From an uncultured Myxococcales bacterium (GTDB lineage: Bacteria > Myxococcota_A > Polyangia > Polyangiales > Polyangiaceae), in the NCBI GenBank assembly GCA_937998045.1, contig CALKVG010000721.1, forward strand, positions 1 through 20,449: 20,449 nt of DNA. Direction: 5' to 3'. Of the stretch, positions 1-8,119 are shown in pieces. The notes below the pieces were generated by a model. The model did not search any database. It was not told the origin of the DNA and saw only the letters and a list, made by a program, of their open reading frames with translations. Every line of letters starts with the position of its first letter. Position 1 is the stretch's first letter. Both the position numbers and the translations under genes were made by a program.

Positions 1-13
1 GTATAAGAGACAG
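1..13. other. Residual Tn5/Nextera mosaic end (adapter)
   Basis: The first 13 bases, GTATAAGAGACAG, are the 3' part of the 19-bp Tn5 mosaic end used in Nextera libraries, in the orientation expected just before an insert. The matching sequence closes the window on the other side. This is a library artefact, not genomic sequence; real DNA starts near position 14. Confidence 0.93.
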
Positions 14-296
14 GAGGCGTCATCGGCTGCGCCACCGGTGTGCGACGCGGCACGGGCCTCAGGGGGTCCGGGGGAGAGGACAAGCTGTGCCCCGGCGCGG
101 CGGCCGGCGTTGCGGGTGTGCGCGCGCGCTTGAAGTCCCGCCAGCACGTGGGACACCGCCACTCCACGACCAGCGACCCGTCCGGACCCTGGTACCGGGT
201 GAGACGCCAGCCGAACTGGGCGCTGATGAGCGTGTAGTTCGTCTCCGTCTCTGGCGACTTCTTGCCGCAGCCGACGCACGTCTGACGGTCGTGCAC
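14..296 (-). CDS. Small zinc-ribbon protein, C-terminus missing (partial)
   Basis: A GTG-started frame runs from 296 leftwards into the adapter, giving at least 94 residues without a stop. An in-frame TAA immediately precedes the GTG (297-299), so no earlier start is possible. The protein has two CxxC pairs, CVGC (residues 7-10) and CPTC (48-51), separated by an aromatic, polar stretch (NYTLISAQFGWRLTRYQG), followed by a basic patch and a Pro/Ala-rich tail. This spacing suggests one zinc-ribbon fold. I do not recognise the family; a nucleic-acid or protein-binding role would be a guess. The Shine-Dalgarno is weak (CAGGG three bases before the start). It lies 143 bases downstream of the propeller gene on the same strand, so co-transcription is possible. 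Its true C-terminus lies outside the window. Confidence 0.6.
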
Positions 297-439
297 TTAC
301 CCTGTCAGGATCGCACGGAAGGTCATGGCCCGCAAAGAAGACAAATACTTGCCGCGACGCGTTTGCACTCTGCATTCATGCGGCGTCGTGCAGCCGGGCG
401 GTGGGCGCCCTACGCGCCGCGTGTGTGGGTCTTTGGGCT

Positions 440-3010
440 CTATACGAGCGAGAGGCGGGGGAGCGCGCCGAAGGCGACCACATGTCCGCTCTCCTCGGCG
501 ATGTAGACGTTCCCCACCTCGTCGACGCGCAACAGGTCCGGGATGGCTCCGGCGCGTGCGGCTTCGATCGAGCCGAGCACTTCGCCGCTCTTGGGGCGCA
601 GCATGAGGATGTGTCCGTCGCTGCTGGGGACGAAGAGCGCGCCGCCACGCAGCACGGGCTCGAGCCGGCGGGGAATGTCGGCTTCGAGCGGCCGTTGCGA
701 TGGAAGATGACGCCAGCGCAGCGCCCCGTCCGCGTCGAGGCACACGAGCTCGCCCGTGGGCGCGTTCCCGATGAACGCGTCGTCGACCGCCAGCCACGAC
801 GTGCCGCTCGGGGTGAGGCTCGTCCTGGTCCGCCCGCCGTCGACGCCGCCACCGGTGATGGGCGTCCCGTCCTCGCGCTGGAACGTGGCGAGCCAGACGG
901 AGCTCCCGCGGGGGCTGGCGTCGCCCGCCGCCGTTTGCGCGCCGCGCAACACGGTCGGCTCGCCGTACGTCGTCCGGCTCGCCGCAGGGTGCCCGTTGCG
1001 AAGGACGGGCGATCGCGCGTGCGGCGTACGCACCACCACGGCGACCGCGCCCTCCGCGACCAGCGGGGCGCCCTCGACGGTGCACACGGTCGCGTCCACC
1101 ACGAGGCGTGACCACCGCACCTGCCCGGAGTACGGGTCGATACGGTAGAGGCGCGCCGCGCCGTGCGTTCCCCCAGCGACCGCGAAGAGCGCATCATGGG
1201 CGACGGTCGGCGGCGTTCGGAAGCGCAGGCGGTCGCGAACGCGCCACACGATGGCGCCCGTCATGACGTCCAGAGCCGTGAGGGCGCCATCGCCGCAGGT
1301 GAAATACGCGAGGCGCCCCGCACGCTTGATCCGCGGTGCGCCGCGCGTGCCTCCCCCGCGCGCGCGAGAGCTGCGCCACGACCACCGCCAGCGCGGCTCG
1401 CCGGACGTCAGGTCGATCGCCACGAGGTGGTGCTCGCCCTCGGTGACGATCGCGAGCTTCGGAAGACCGGGGAGGTGCACGACGGCCCCCGCGACCGGCC
1501 CCCCGCCGCGCGGGGCGATTCGCGTCTTCAGCGCGACCTCGCCGCTCCCCAAGTCGTAGACGCACAGCGTCCCGTCCGGCGACAGCCGCGCGACTCCCCC
1601 GGGCGTGACCACGCTCGTACCGCGCAGCGCGTCGGACCGCCATAACACCGCGCCGCTCGTCCGGTCGATCGCCCACATCTCGGTCGCGGCTCCAGCGATG
1701 AAGCGATCGCCGCAGAGGTAGGTGCCGCGCAGGTCGATGCCGGGCACGATGGCGCGCCAACGCGCCGAGTAGCGCAGGCGCGACGCAGGAAGGGAGGCGG
1801 CGGACGCAGCGCGGGCGACGTCGAGCGCTGCGGCGTAGGCGCGGTAAGGCTCGGGCGTGGGGTTCACCTTGCAGTCGGTCTGACTCGCCTCGCGCAACGC
1901 TTCGGTCGCCTCGCGCAGCGCGCGGCGGAGCGCCGACAGTCGCAGGTTGTTCGCCTGCGCGCGGTCGCGGCGGAGAACTGCGCGCACGAGCGATCGCCCG
2001 AAGGTCAGCACGGCCTCGAGCAGGTCGGCCACGCCGAGCGCGGGGAACGTGTGCACCGTCGGCTGGCGCGCGCGACCGATGGACGACAGCGGGGCGTGCT
2101 TTCTCTCCGCAGCGCCCAGCGTGAGCGCCAGCGCGCCGTCCGGGGAGACGCGCACACCCACGAGCACGCCGGCGACGTCGCCGCGCGCGTAGAGCGGCAG
2201 CCCCCGCTCCCACGCGTCGAACGCGCGCCGGGCGAGCTCGATCAAGCGCTCGGCGACGAGCAGCGGATAGCACTCGCCCAGCTCGACGACGCGTCCGCGG
2301 ATCTCCGCGCGAACGCGCCCCCGGAAGAGCAGCGCGTGCAGATCGGTGTGCTCGACGTTCGCGCCGCTCCCCGGCGCGCCGGCGTCGAACTCGTTGGCCG
2401 CGACGGGCCGCTCCCGCATCGCGAACTCCGCCCCGAAGGCCACGGGGGCGTCGCGATCCGGCTCGATGACCACGGGCACGGGGTCGGGCACGCGGACGTC
2501 TGCGAACGCGTCGGCGCCCGGCGTCGGCCCGACGGCACGCAAGAGCTCCGCCGCCGAGGCGAGCTCCACCCGCGCAGCCGTCCGCGACAGGACACCGCCG
2601 GCCAGGTAGCGGTCGATCGCGTCGCGCACCGCGGCGAGCACCTCGTCCAGCGGCAGCGCCCGATCGTGCATCGCCACGTGCGGTTCGGGACCGGCGCGGT
2701 ACACGCTCAGGCACGCGGTCGCTCCGAAGCGCTCGACGCAGAGCTCCCAGGGCTCGTCGTAGAAGCGGACCGCGGCCTTGCCGTGCGGGCGGCGCGTCAG
2801 ATCGACGAGCGCCAGCGCCAGGTCGCGCAAGACGAACGCGCCGTGCGTCTCGTGGATCCGCGCGGCAGCCGTGACGTTGCCGCCGTCGACGAAGAGGTCG
2901 AGCAACTCGCGCGCGCTGCACGACGCGGAAGAGCCGGGGGCGAGGACGCCTCCGGAAGCGGAAATGCCGGTGTCCGAGGACTGCGGGGCGAGGACGATCT
3001 CGAAGCGCAT
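440..3010 (-). CDS. PQQ-like beta-propeller protein with unknown N-terminal domain
   Basis: 856 residues. From about residue 415 to the end it has repeated blades of the PQQ/BamB type, seen as recurring 'xALDxxTGxxxWR' strands: WAIDRTSGAVLWR (446-458), VAIDLTSGEPRWR (530-542), TALDVMTGAIVWR (578-590), YRIDPYSGQVRWS (622-634), CLDADGALRW (757-766), and a last blade near 795-812. Residues 1 to about 400 are not recognisable; 340-400 is Arg/Ala/Glu-rich and probably helical. There is no signal peptide, lipobox or membrane segment, so it looks cytoplasmic, unlike BamB or the periplasmic quinoprotein dehydrogenases; the fold alone does not imply PQQ binding. No good Shine-Dalgarno precedes the ATG. 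It is divergent from the GT-C gene at 3132, with a shared 121-base gap. The biochemical role is unknown. Confidence 0.85.
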   Translation of the reverse strand: MRFEIVLAPQSSDTGISASGGVLAPGSSASCSARELLDLFVDGGNVTAAARIHETHGAFVLRDLALALVDLTRRPHGKAAVRFYDEPWELCVERFGATACLSVYRAGPEPHVAMHDRALPLDEVLAAVRDAIDRYLAGGVLSRTAARVELASAAELLRAVGPTPGADAFADVRVPDPVPVVIEPDRDAPVAFGAEFAMRERPVAANEFDAGAPGSGANVEHTDLHALLFRGRVRAEIRGRVVELGECYPLLVAERLIELARRAFDAWERGLPLYARGDVAGVLVGVRVSPDGALALTLGAAERKHAPLSSIGRARQPTVHTFPALGVADLLEAVLTFGRSLVRAVLRRDRAQANNLRLSALRRALREATEALREASQTDCKVNPTPEPYRAYAAALDVARAASAASLPASRLRYSARWRAIVPGIDLRGTYLCGDRFIAGAATEMWAIDRTSGAVLWRSDALRGTSVVTPGGVARLSPDGTLCVYDLGSGEVALKTRIAPRGGGPVAGAVVHLPGLPKLAIVTEGEHHLVAIDLTSGEPRWRWSWRSSRARGGGTRGAPRIKRAGRLAYFTCGDGALTALDVMTGAIVWRVRDRLRFRTPPTVAHDALFAVAGGTHGAARLYRIDPYSGQVRWSRLVVDATVCTVEGAPLVAEGAVAVVVRTPHARSPVLRNGHPAASRTTYGEPTVLRGAQTAAGDASPRGSSVWLATFQREDGTPITGGGVDGGRTRTSLTPSGTSWLAVDDAFIGNAPTGELVCLDADGALRWRHLPSQRPLEADIPRRLEPVLRGGALFVPSSDGHILMLRPKSGEVLGSIEAARAGAIPDLLRVDEVGNVYIAEESGHVVAFGALPRLSLV

Positions 3011-3131
3011 TCGGTCGATCGGGATGGCGTTGGTGCGTCCGCGCGGAGGCCGGCGGGCGCGGAAGGGGGTGGGGACCGGACGAGTTCGAATCGTAGGAAC
3101 GCCAGCGCGAATGGACGTACTTTTCTGCTAG

Positions 3132-4556
3132 ATGCAGCGGATTGGACATCGCGCGGCGTGGCTGATAGCGGGCGTCGTCGCCGCCGCGGTTCCGGCCGTA
3201 TGGATGTGGGGCTTCACCGTCGACGACGCGCTGATTTCGGTGCGTTACGCGCACAACCTGGCGGTGGGGAACGGCTGGCGGTTCAACGCGGGCGGCCCGA
3301 GCACCGACGGCGTGACGCCGCTCCCGTGGCCCCTGGTGCTCGCGCCGCTCGCGCGCGCGGACGCGCTGGTCGTGCTCTCGCGCGCGAAGGCGCTGGGGTT
3401 GCTCCTCTGGGGGGTCGCCGGAGGCTGGCTGGGAGCGCGCGTAGGCGAAGTGCGTGTAGCGCCCGCGTGGGCACGAGCATCGGCGCTCGCGACGATGGCG
3501 CTGGCGACGCCGCTCGCCGCGTACGCGGTGAGCGGGATGGAGACGGCGCTCGCGACGACGCTCGCGACCGGCGCCGTGCTCGCCGGCGGTCGCCTCCGTG
3601 TCTCTGCGCTGCTCGCCGGGCTCGCGGCGTCCCTCCGGCCCGAGATGGCGCCGTGGGCGTTCGCGCTCGCCGTCGGCCTCGGAGTCGCGCTGCGAGCTCC
3701 CCGCATGCGCGTGGCGCAGGCCGCTGCGCTCGCGCTGGCGCCCTTCGTTCTGTGCGCGCTCGTCCGCGTCGGCGTCTGGGGACGGCCCGCCCCCCTCGCG
3801 CTCCTCGCGAAGCCCAGCGATCTCGCGCACGGTCTGGCGTACGCCGGCGCGGGCTGCGTCGTCGCCGTCGTCCCCCTTCTTGTCCTTGCGCCCAAGGCGC
3901 TGCGCTGCGATCGCGTCGCCCTCGCGCTCGTCATCGCCTATGCCGTGCACGTGGGTGCCGTCGCCTTCGCGGGCGGGGACTGGATGCCCTTCTTCCGGCT
4001 GCTCGCTCCAGCGTGCCCATCGCTCGTATGGGCCGCCGTCCTCGTGAGCGCGCGCGCGCGGCGCGCCGCGAGCGCAGTGCGCTCCGCGGTCGCGATCGCC
4101 GCCGGGCTCGTGCTCCTGCCGCGCGCGTGCGACAAGCGCCACGTGCAGGAAGACCGAGCCACGCTCGTCGCGACCGCCGCTCCCTGGCTCGACGACGTGC
4201 ACGCCGTCGCTGCCCTCGACGTCGGCTGGGTGAGCGCCGCGACCGCGGCAAACGTCGTCGATCTCGCCGGCGTGACGGATCCGGAGGTCGCAGTCCTTCG
4301 CGGCGGCCACACCTCCAAGCGCGTCGACCCCATGTTCCTTCTCTCGCGCCACGTGGACGCGCTGCTCCTCTACACGCAATCGGGCCTCCCCGACGACGAC
4401 CTTCAGGCCTGGCGCGACGCGGTTTACAGGAGCGTCGTCGAGGCTCGCCTCGCGGCCGACGACGTCATCGCGCGCCACTTCGCACCGGTCGCATGGCTCC
4501 CGCTGGGGTCGAGCGGGGCCGGATACGTGCTGCTTCGCGCCGCCGCTGGCGAATAG
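3132..4556 (+). CDS. GT-C-type membrane glycosyltransferase (AftB-like architecture)
   Basis: 474 residues with a hydrophobic helix at about 9-28 followed at once by an acidic pair, D31-D32, in 'TVDDALISVRYAHNLAVGNG'. This is the first-loop signature of GT-C enzymes that use polyprenyl-phosphate sugars. Further family-like motifs are 'STDGVTPLPWPLVLAPL' (57-73), 'SLRPEMAPWAFAL' and 'GGDWMPFFRLLAP'. About eight to ten membrane segments can be seen, followed by a soluble C-terminal region from about residue 330. The nearest named relatives by motif are mycobacterial AftB-type arabinofuranosyltransferases, but donor and acceptor here are unknown. There is no clear Shine-Dalgarno before the ATG; TACTTT about eight bases upstream could be a -10 box for a nearly leaderless message, which is speculative. 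It is followed 63 bases later by tag, probably unrelated in function. Confidence 0.75.
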   Translation: MQRIGHRAAWLIAGVVAAAVPAVWMWGFTVDDALISVRYAHNLAVGNGWRFNAGGPSTDGVTPLPWPLVLAPLARADALVVLSRAKALGLLLWGVAGGWLGARVGEVRVAPAWARASALATMALATPLAAYAVSGMETALATTLATGAVLAGGRLRVSALLAGLAASLRPEMAPWAFALAVGLGVALRAPRMRVAQAAALALAPFVLCALVRVGVWGRPAPLALLAKPSDLAHGLAYAGAGCVVAVVPLLVLAPKALRCDRVALALVIAYAVHVGAVAFAGGDWMPFFRLLAPACPSLVWAAVLVSARARRAASAVRSAVAIAAGLVLLPRACDKRHVQEDRATLVATAAPWLDDVHAVAALDVGWVSAATAANVVDLAGVTDPEVAVLRGGHTSKRVDPMFLLSRHVDALLLYTQSGLPDDDLQAWRDAVYRSVVEARLAADDVIARHFAPVAWLPLGSSGAGYVLLRAAAGE

Positions 4557-4603
4557 GGCCGCCGCGTCACCGCGAGCCCGATCGCGTCCTACCGCCGGGC
4601 GTC

Positions 4604-4609
4604 TATAGT
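4604..4609 (+). promoter_or_regulatory. Possible -10 box of a nearly leaderless tag message
   Basis: TATAGT lies ten bases before the tag ATG, where a start site would fall within a few bases of the codon. No Shine-Dalgarno is seen upstream of that ATG. I could not find a convincing -35 element at the right spacing, so this is weak. Confidence 0.25.
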
Positions 4610-4619
4610 CCCGTCTGCC

Positions 4620-5207
4620 ATGCCACCGATCCGCACGACGAAGCCAGAACGCACCCGCTGCTCCTGGGCAGGCGACGATCCGCTGTCCGTCGCCTATCAC
4701 GACGACGAATGGGGTGTGCCCGTCCACGACGATCGCCACTTCTTCGAGATGCTCACGCTCGAGGGGGCGCAGGCCGGGCTCTCCTGGATGACCATCCTGC
4801 GCAAGCGCGAGGGCTACCGCCGCGCGTTCGCTCGCTTCGATCCACGTCGTGTAGCCCGCTACGGCGCGCCGCAGGTGAAGAGCCTCCTCGCCGACGAGGG
4901 GATCGTCCGCAACCGCCTCAAGGTCGATTCGACCGTCACGAACGCGCAGGCATTCCTCGACCTGCAGCGCGAGTTCGGGTCGTTCGACGCGTTCGTGTGG
5001 ACGTTCGTCGGCGGCCGCCCGCGCGTCAACCGCCCGCGATCCATCGCTGAGATTCCTGCCCGTTCGGCGGAGTCCGACGCGCTCAGCAAGGCCCTCGCCA
5101 AGCGCGGCTTCCGCTTCGTCGGCTCCACGATCATGTACGCGTTCATGCAGGCGTGCGGGCTCGTCGACGACCACGAGCGGAAGTGCTTCCGGGCCAAGGC
5201 GGGGTGA
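4620..5207 (+). CDS. tag: DNA-3-methyladenine glycosylase I
   Basis: 195 residues, close to the usual length of Tag. It excises N3-methyladenine from alkylated DNA in base excision repair, in the cytoplasm. The four zinc ligands of E. coli Tag (C4, H17, H175, C179) align with a constant offset of ten: C14 (RCSW), H27 (YHDDEWG), H185 and C189 (DDHERKC). The base-recognition glutamate corresponds to E48 in 'LTLEGAQAGLSW', with W56 as the stacking tryptophan. All key residues are therefore present and the gene looks intact. It lies between the GT-C gene (63 bases) and the sugar operon (270 bases) on the same strand. It is a housekeeping repair gene with no evident link to polysaccharide synthesis. 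Confidence 0.97.
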   Translation: MPPIRTTKPERTRCSWAGDDPLSVAYHDDEWGVPVHDDRHFFEMLTLEGAQAGLSWMTILRKREGYRRAFARFDPRRVARYGAPQVKSLLADEGIVRNRLKVDSTVTNAQAFLDLQREFGSFDAFVWTFVGGRPRVNRPRSIAEIPARSAESDALSKALAKRGFRFVGSTIMYAFMQACGLVDDHERKCFRAKAG

Positions 5208-5348
5208 GCGCCTGCGCGCGGCCCCTGCCGGGCGTCTGAAGCGAAGCGAAGCGCAGCTTCCGCGAGCCACTCCGGGGCTTGGGTCGGCCCAGCACGACGC
5301 CGCTGCGGAGGTCCCCGCGCTTCCCCGTCGCAGTACCCATTCGCCATG

Positions 5349-5365
5349 GCGGCGCAAAACGCCGC
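5349..5365 (+). other. Perfect 6-bp hairpin in the tag-rfbB gap
   Basis: GCGGCG, loop CAAAA, CGCCGC. It sits between tag and the sugar operon and could contribute to termination after tag or lie in the operon leader. No T-tract follows, so I do not call it an intrinsic terminator. The rest of 5208-5477 shows no gene or RNA that I recognise; it starts with a short GAAGC triplet repeat near 5239-5253. Confidence 0.3.
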
Positions 5366-5477
5366 TCTCCGGGCCGCCGCCAAGGGCGCGCAGCGGCTAG
5401 TCCACGGCTCAGGTACGGCACTCGCACGTGGGTCTCCCAAGGTCGAGGGGCGCTTCGACGAAGGGGGCTGAATACGG

Positions 5478-6569
5478 ATGGATACCATCCTCGTCACCGG
5501 CGGCGCCGGCTTCATCGGCTCGAACTTCGTGCTCGATGCGGTACTCAGACGCGGCCAGCGAATCATCAACCTGGATAAGCTCACATACGCCGGCAACGTC
5601 GAAAATCTCGCGCCGATTCGCGACGACAGCAGGCATACGTTCGTCCGCGGAGACATCCTGGATATCGACTTGCTGCGCAGGCTCCTGGCCGAGCACCGGC
5701 CGCGCGCACTCGTGAACTTCGCAGCGGAGAGTCACGTCGATCGATCCATCGATGAGCCAGACACGTTCATCCAGACGAACGTCGTCGGCACTCTCCGCCT
5801 CCTGGAGGCGGCCCGCCAGTACTCCACTACGCTCTCGACGCAAGAGCGCGAGAGGTTTCGGTTCCTGCACGTCTCGACCGACGAGGTCTTCGGAACGCTG
5901 CCCGCCAACGGCGAGTTCGACGAGCAATGCCCCTACGCGCCGAATTCGCCCTATGCGGCGTCCAAGGCGAGCGCCGATCACCTGGTCCGCGCATATCACC
6001 ACACGTATCGCCTCCCCACTTTGACGACGAACTGCTGCAACAACTACGGTCCGTTCCAGTTCCCCGAGAAGCTGGTCCCGCTGATGATCCTGAACGCGAT
6101 CGAAGGGAGAACACTACCCGTCTACGGCGACGGCCGAAACGTCAGAGACTGGCTTTACGTGGAGGACCATTGTGACGCGCTCCAGACGGTCCTGCATGCC
6201 GGTCGCCCCGGCGAGACCTACGCAATCGGCGCGCGAGCGGAGCGAGCCAACCTCGCGCTCGTGCGGACGATTTGCGAGCTACTGGACGCGGTCGTCCCCT
6301 GGGACCGGAATCCGAACCTCCGCCACAAAGCGCCGAGGCGCTCCTATACGGAGCTGATTGCGTTCGTCCCCGACCGCCCCGGCCACGACCGCCGATATGC
6401 GATAAACCCAACCAAGCTCGAGACGCAGCTCGGCTGGACACCCAAGCATCCGTTCGAGAGCGCCCTCGCGCATACCGTCCAGTGGTACCTGGAGCATCAA
6501 TCGTGGTGTCGGCGCATTTCGGAGCGCGTCTACGGCAGGGAGCGTTTGGGGCTCGGAGAGCGACAATGA
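5478..6569 (+). CDS. rfbB: dTDP-glucose 4,6-dehydratase
   Basis: 363 residues of the extended SDR family. It converts dTDP-glucose to dTDP-4-keto-6-deoxyglucose, the second step of dTDP-rhamnose synthesis. The NAD-binding motif TGGAGFIGSNF is at residues 7-17. The catalytic triplet T134-D135-E136 is in 'HVSTDEVFG', Y159 and K163 form the YxxxK pair, and the family segment 'NNYGPFQFPEKLVP' is at 188-201. All key residues are present and the length is normal. It is the first gene of a five-gene operon and overlaps the next by four bases (ATGA, 6566-6569). AGGGGG lies about 11 bases before the ATG, a distant ribosome site. The operon promoter must lie in 5208-5477, but I cannot pick it out. Confidence 0.96.
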   Translation: MDTILVTGGAGFIGSNFVLDAVLRRGQRIINLDKLTYAGNVENLAPIRDDSRHTFVRGDILDIDLLRRLLAEHRPRALVNFAAESHVDRSIDEPDTFIQTNVVGTLRLLEAARQYSTTLSTQERERFRFLHVSTDEVFGTLPANGEFDEQCPYAPNSPYAASKASADHLVRAYHHTYRLPTLTTNCCNNYGPFQFPEKLVPLMILNAIEGRTLPVYGDGRNVRDWLYVEDHCDALQTVLHAGRPGETYAIGARAERANLALVRTICELLDAVVPWDRNPNLRHKAPRRSYTELIAFVPDRPGHDRRYAINPTKLETQLGWTPKHPFESALAHTVQWYLEHQSWCRRISERVYGRERLGLGERQ

Positions 6570-8119
6570 AGAAGAAGGTGCTGATTTTCGTCATCGCATA
6601 CTACGCCGAAGACACGCTTCGAGCCGTGCTGGAACGGATCCCTCGATCCATCTTCGACGAGTACGACTGCGAGATACTCGTCGTAGACGACGCCTCGGAG
6701 GATCGGACGTACGCGATCGGTCGCGAATACAAGGAACACCATCCGGACGTAAAGATGACCGTTTTGCGGAACGAAATCAATCAAGGTTATGGGGGAAATC
6801 AGAAGGTCGGTTACACGTTCGCCATTCACGAGGGGTTCGATTACGTGGCGATGGTGCACGGTGACGGGCAATACGCGCCGGAGGAGCTGCCGCGGCTCGT
6901 GGCGCCGCTCCGTGACGGCCTGGCGGACGCCGTGTTCGGAAGCCGAATGATGACGCGATTCGGCGCGCTCAAGGGACGTATGCCGCTCTACAAGTGGCTC
7001 GGCAACAAGATTCTGACGCACGCGCAGAATTCGCTCCTCGGGACGCAATTCACTGAATTTCACTCCGGATATCGCATCTACTCGACCCGCGCACTCGCGC
7101 GGATTCGCTTCCTACTGAATTCCAACGATTTCCATTTCGACACCGAAATCATCCTCCAGCTGCTGAACGCCAGCGCGCGCATCTTGGAACTGCCAATTCC
7201 CACCTACTACGGAAACGAAATCTGTCGCGTCAACGGGATGAACTACGCGAAGAACGTCATGGTAGCCACGCTCCGCAATGCGATCCATCGAACGGGGCTG
7301 CTCGAGCAGCGCAAGTTCGACCCCGTGGACGTGGAGTGCCAGAACGCGCGTTACGGGCTCAAGCTCGGATATCCCAGCAGTCACTCGTACGCGCTCTCCG
7401 CGGTCCCCGACGGCGCTCTCGTGCTCGACATCGGGTCGGGCCCGGGTGGAATGTCGACGGAGCTCTTGCGCAAGGGCTGCAGCGTCGGGGTCGTGGACAA
7501 GCGCCGATGGCAGGACGACGATCCGCGTATCACCTTTTACGAGCAGGACCTCGACGAACCAATCGCGTTCGACGTCAACAAGTACGACTACCTCCTGTTG
7601 ATGGACATCATCGAACATGTCGACGACCCGGACCTCTTCCTCGAGCGTCTGCGCGGGCAGTTCGACTGGTCTTCGAAGACGCTCGTGCTCACCACGCCGA
7701 ACATCGCCTTCATCGTGCAGCGGGTCATGCTGCTACTGGGCCATTTCAACTATGGGAAACAGGGGATCCTGGATCGTACCCACAAACGGCTCTTCACGTT
7801 CCGCGGAGTCGCGTACCTGCTCGCGGACGCCGGCTTTCGGATCACGGAGGTCCGCGGTGTGCCGGCCCCGTTCCCGAAGGTGCTCGGCAACGGCTGGCTC
7901 GGCAAGTGCGCGATTCGTACGAATCTCGCCCTGATGCGTCTCTCCAGGGAGCTCTTCTCCTATCAGATCTTCGTCGTAGCCAAATCGACGCCGGACGTGG
8001 CCTTCGTCCTTCGCGATGCGCGAGAGCGGAGCGAGTCGCGGAGCCGGAAAGCGACGCAGAACGCCGGTCGCGGCCCGGCGCGCGAGACGGCGGTCGGCGC
8101 GGAGGCGGTCGGGTCATGA
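6566..8119 (+). CDS. Fusion: family 2 glycosyltransferase + SAM-dependent methyltransferase
   Basis: 517 residues, starting at the ATG that overlaps the rfbB stop. The frame is open further upstream inside rfbB, but this start has GGAGAG just before it and begins with a standard GT2 strand. Residues 1 to about 240 are a GT2 domain of the polyprenyl-phosphate sugar synthase type: D41-D42 in 'VVDDASED', 'NQGYGGNQ' (72-79), the metal-site motif HGDGQY (98-103) and 'GSRMM'. Residues about 260-475 are a class I methyltransferase: motif I 'VLDIGSGPGG' (286-295), acidic D311 at the end of strand 2, and 'LLLMDIIEHVDDPDLFLERL' (343-362), typical of sugar or lipid methyltransferases. The last 40 residues are basic and low-complexity. 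No long C-terminal membrane helices are evident. Probable role: making a lipid-linked sugar and methylating the sugar or an intermediate. The acceptors are unknown. Confidence 0.88.
   Translation: MKKKVLIFVIAYYAEDTLRAVLERIPRSIFDEYDCEILVVDDASEDRTYAIGREYKEHHPDVKMTVLRNEINQGYGGNQKVGYTFAIHEGFDYVAMVHGDGQYAPEELPRLVAPLRDGLADAVFGSRMMTRFGALKGRMPLYKWLGNKILTHAQNSLLGTQFTEFHSGYRIYSTRALARIRFLLNSNDFHFDTEIILQLLNASARILELPIPTYYGNEICRVNGMNYAKNVMVATLRNAIHRTGLLEQRKFDPVDVECQNARYGLKLGYPSSHSYALSAVPDGALVLDIGSGPGGMSTELLRKGCSVGVVDKRRWQDDDPRITFYEQDLDEPIAFDVNKYDYLLLMDIIEHVDDPDLFLERLRGQFDWSSKTLVLTTPNIAFIVQRVMLLLGHFNYGKQGILDRTHKRLFTFRGVAYLLADAGFRITEVRGVPAPFPKVLGNGWLGKCAIRTNLALMRLSRELFSYQIFVVAKSTPDVAFVLRDARERSESRSRKATQNAGRGPARETAVGAEAVGS

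Noticed and set aside
2051..5050. A plus-strand open frame of 999 codons
   Set aside because: Arg-rich low-complexity product overlapping the propeller, GT-C and tag genes in wrong frames; all three have recognisable motifs.
1194..5357. A minus-strand open frame of 1387 codons spanning several genes
   Set aside because: Its product is low-complexity and Arg/Ala/Pro-rich. It runs antisense to the GT-C and tag genes and in another frame of the propeller gene; a shadow caused by high GC.
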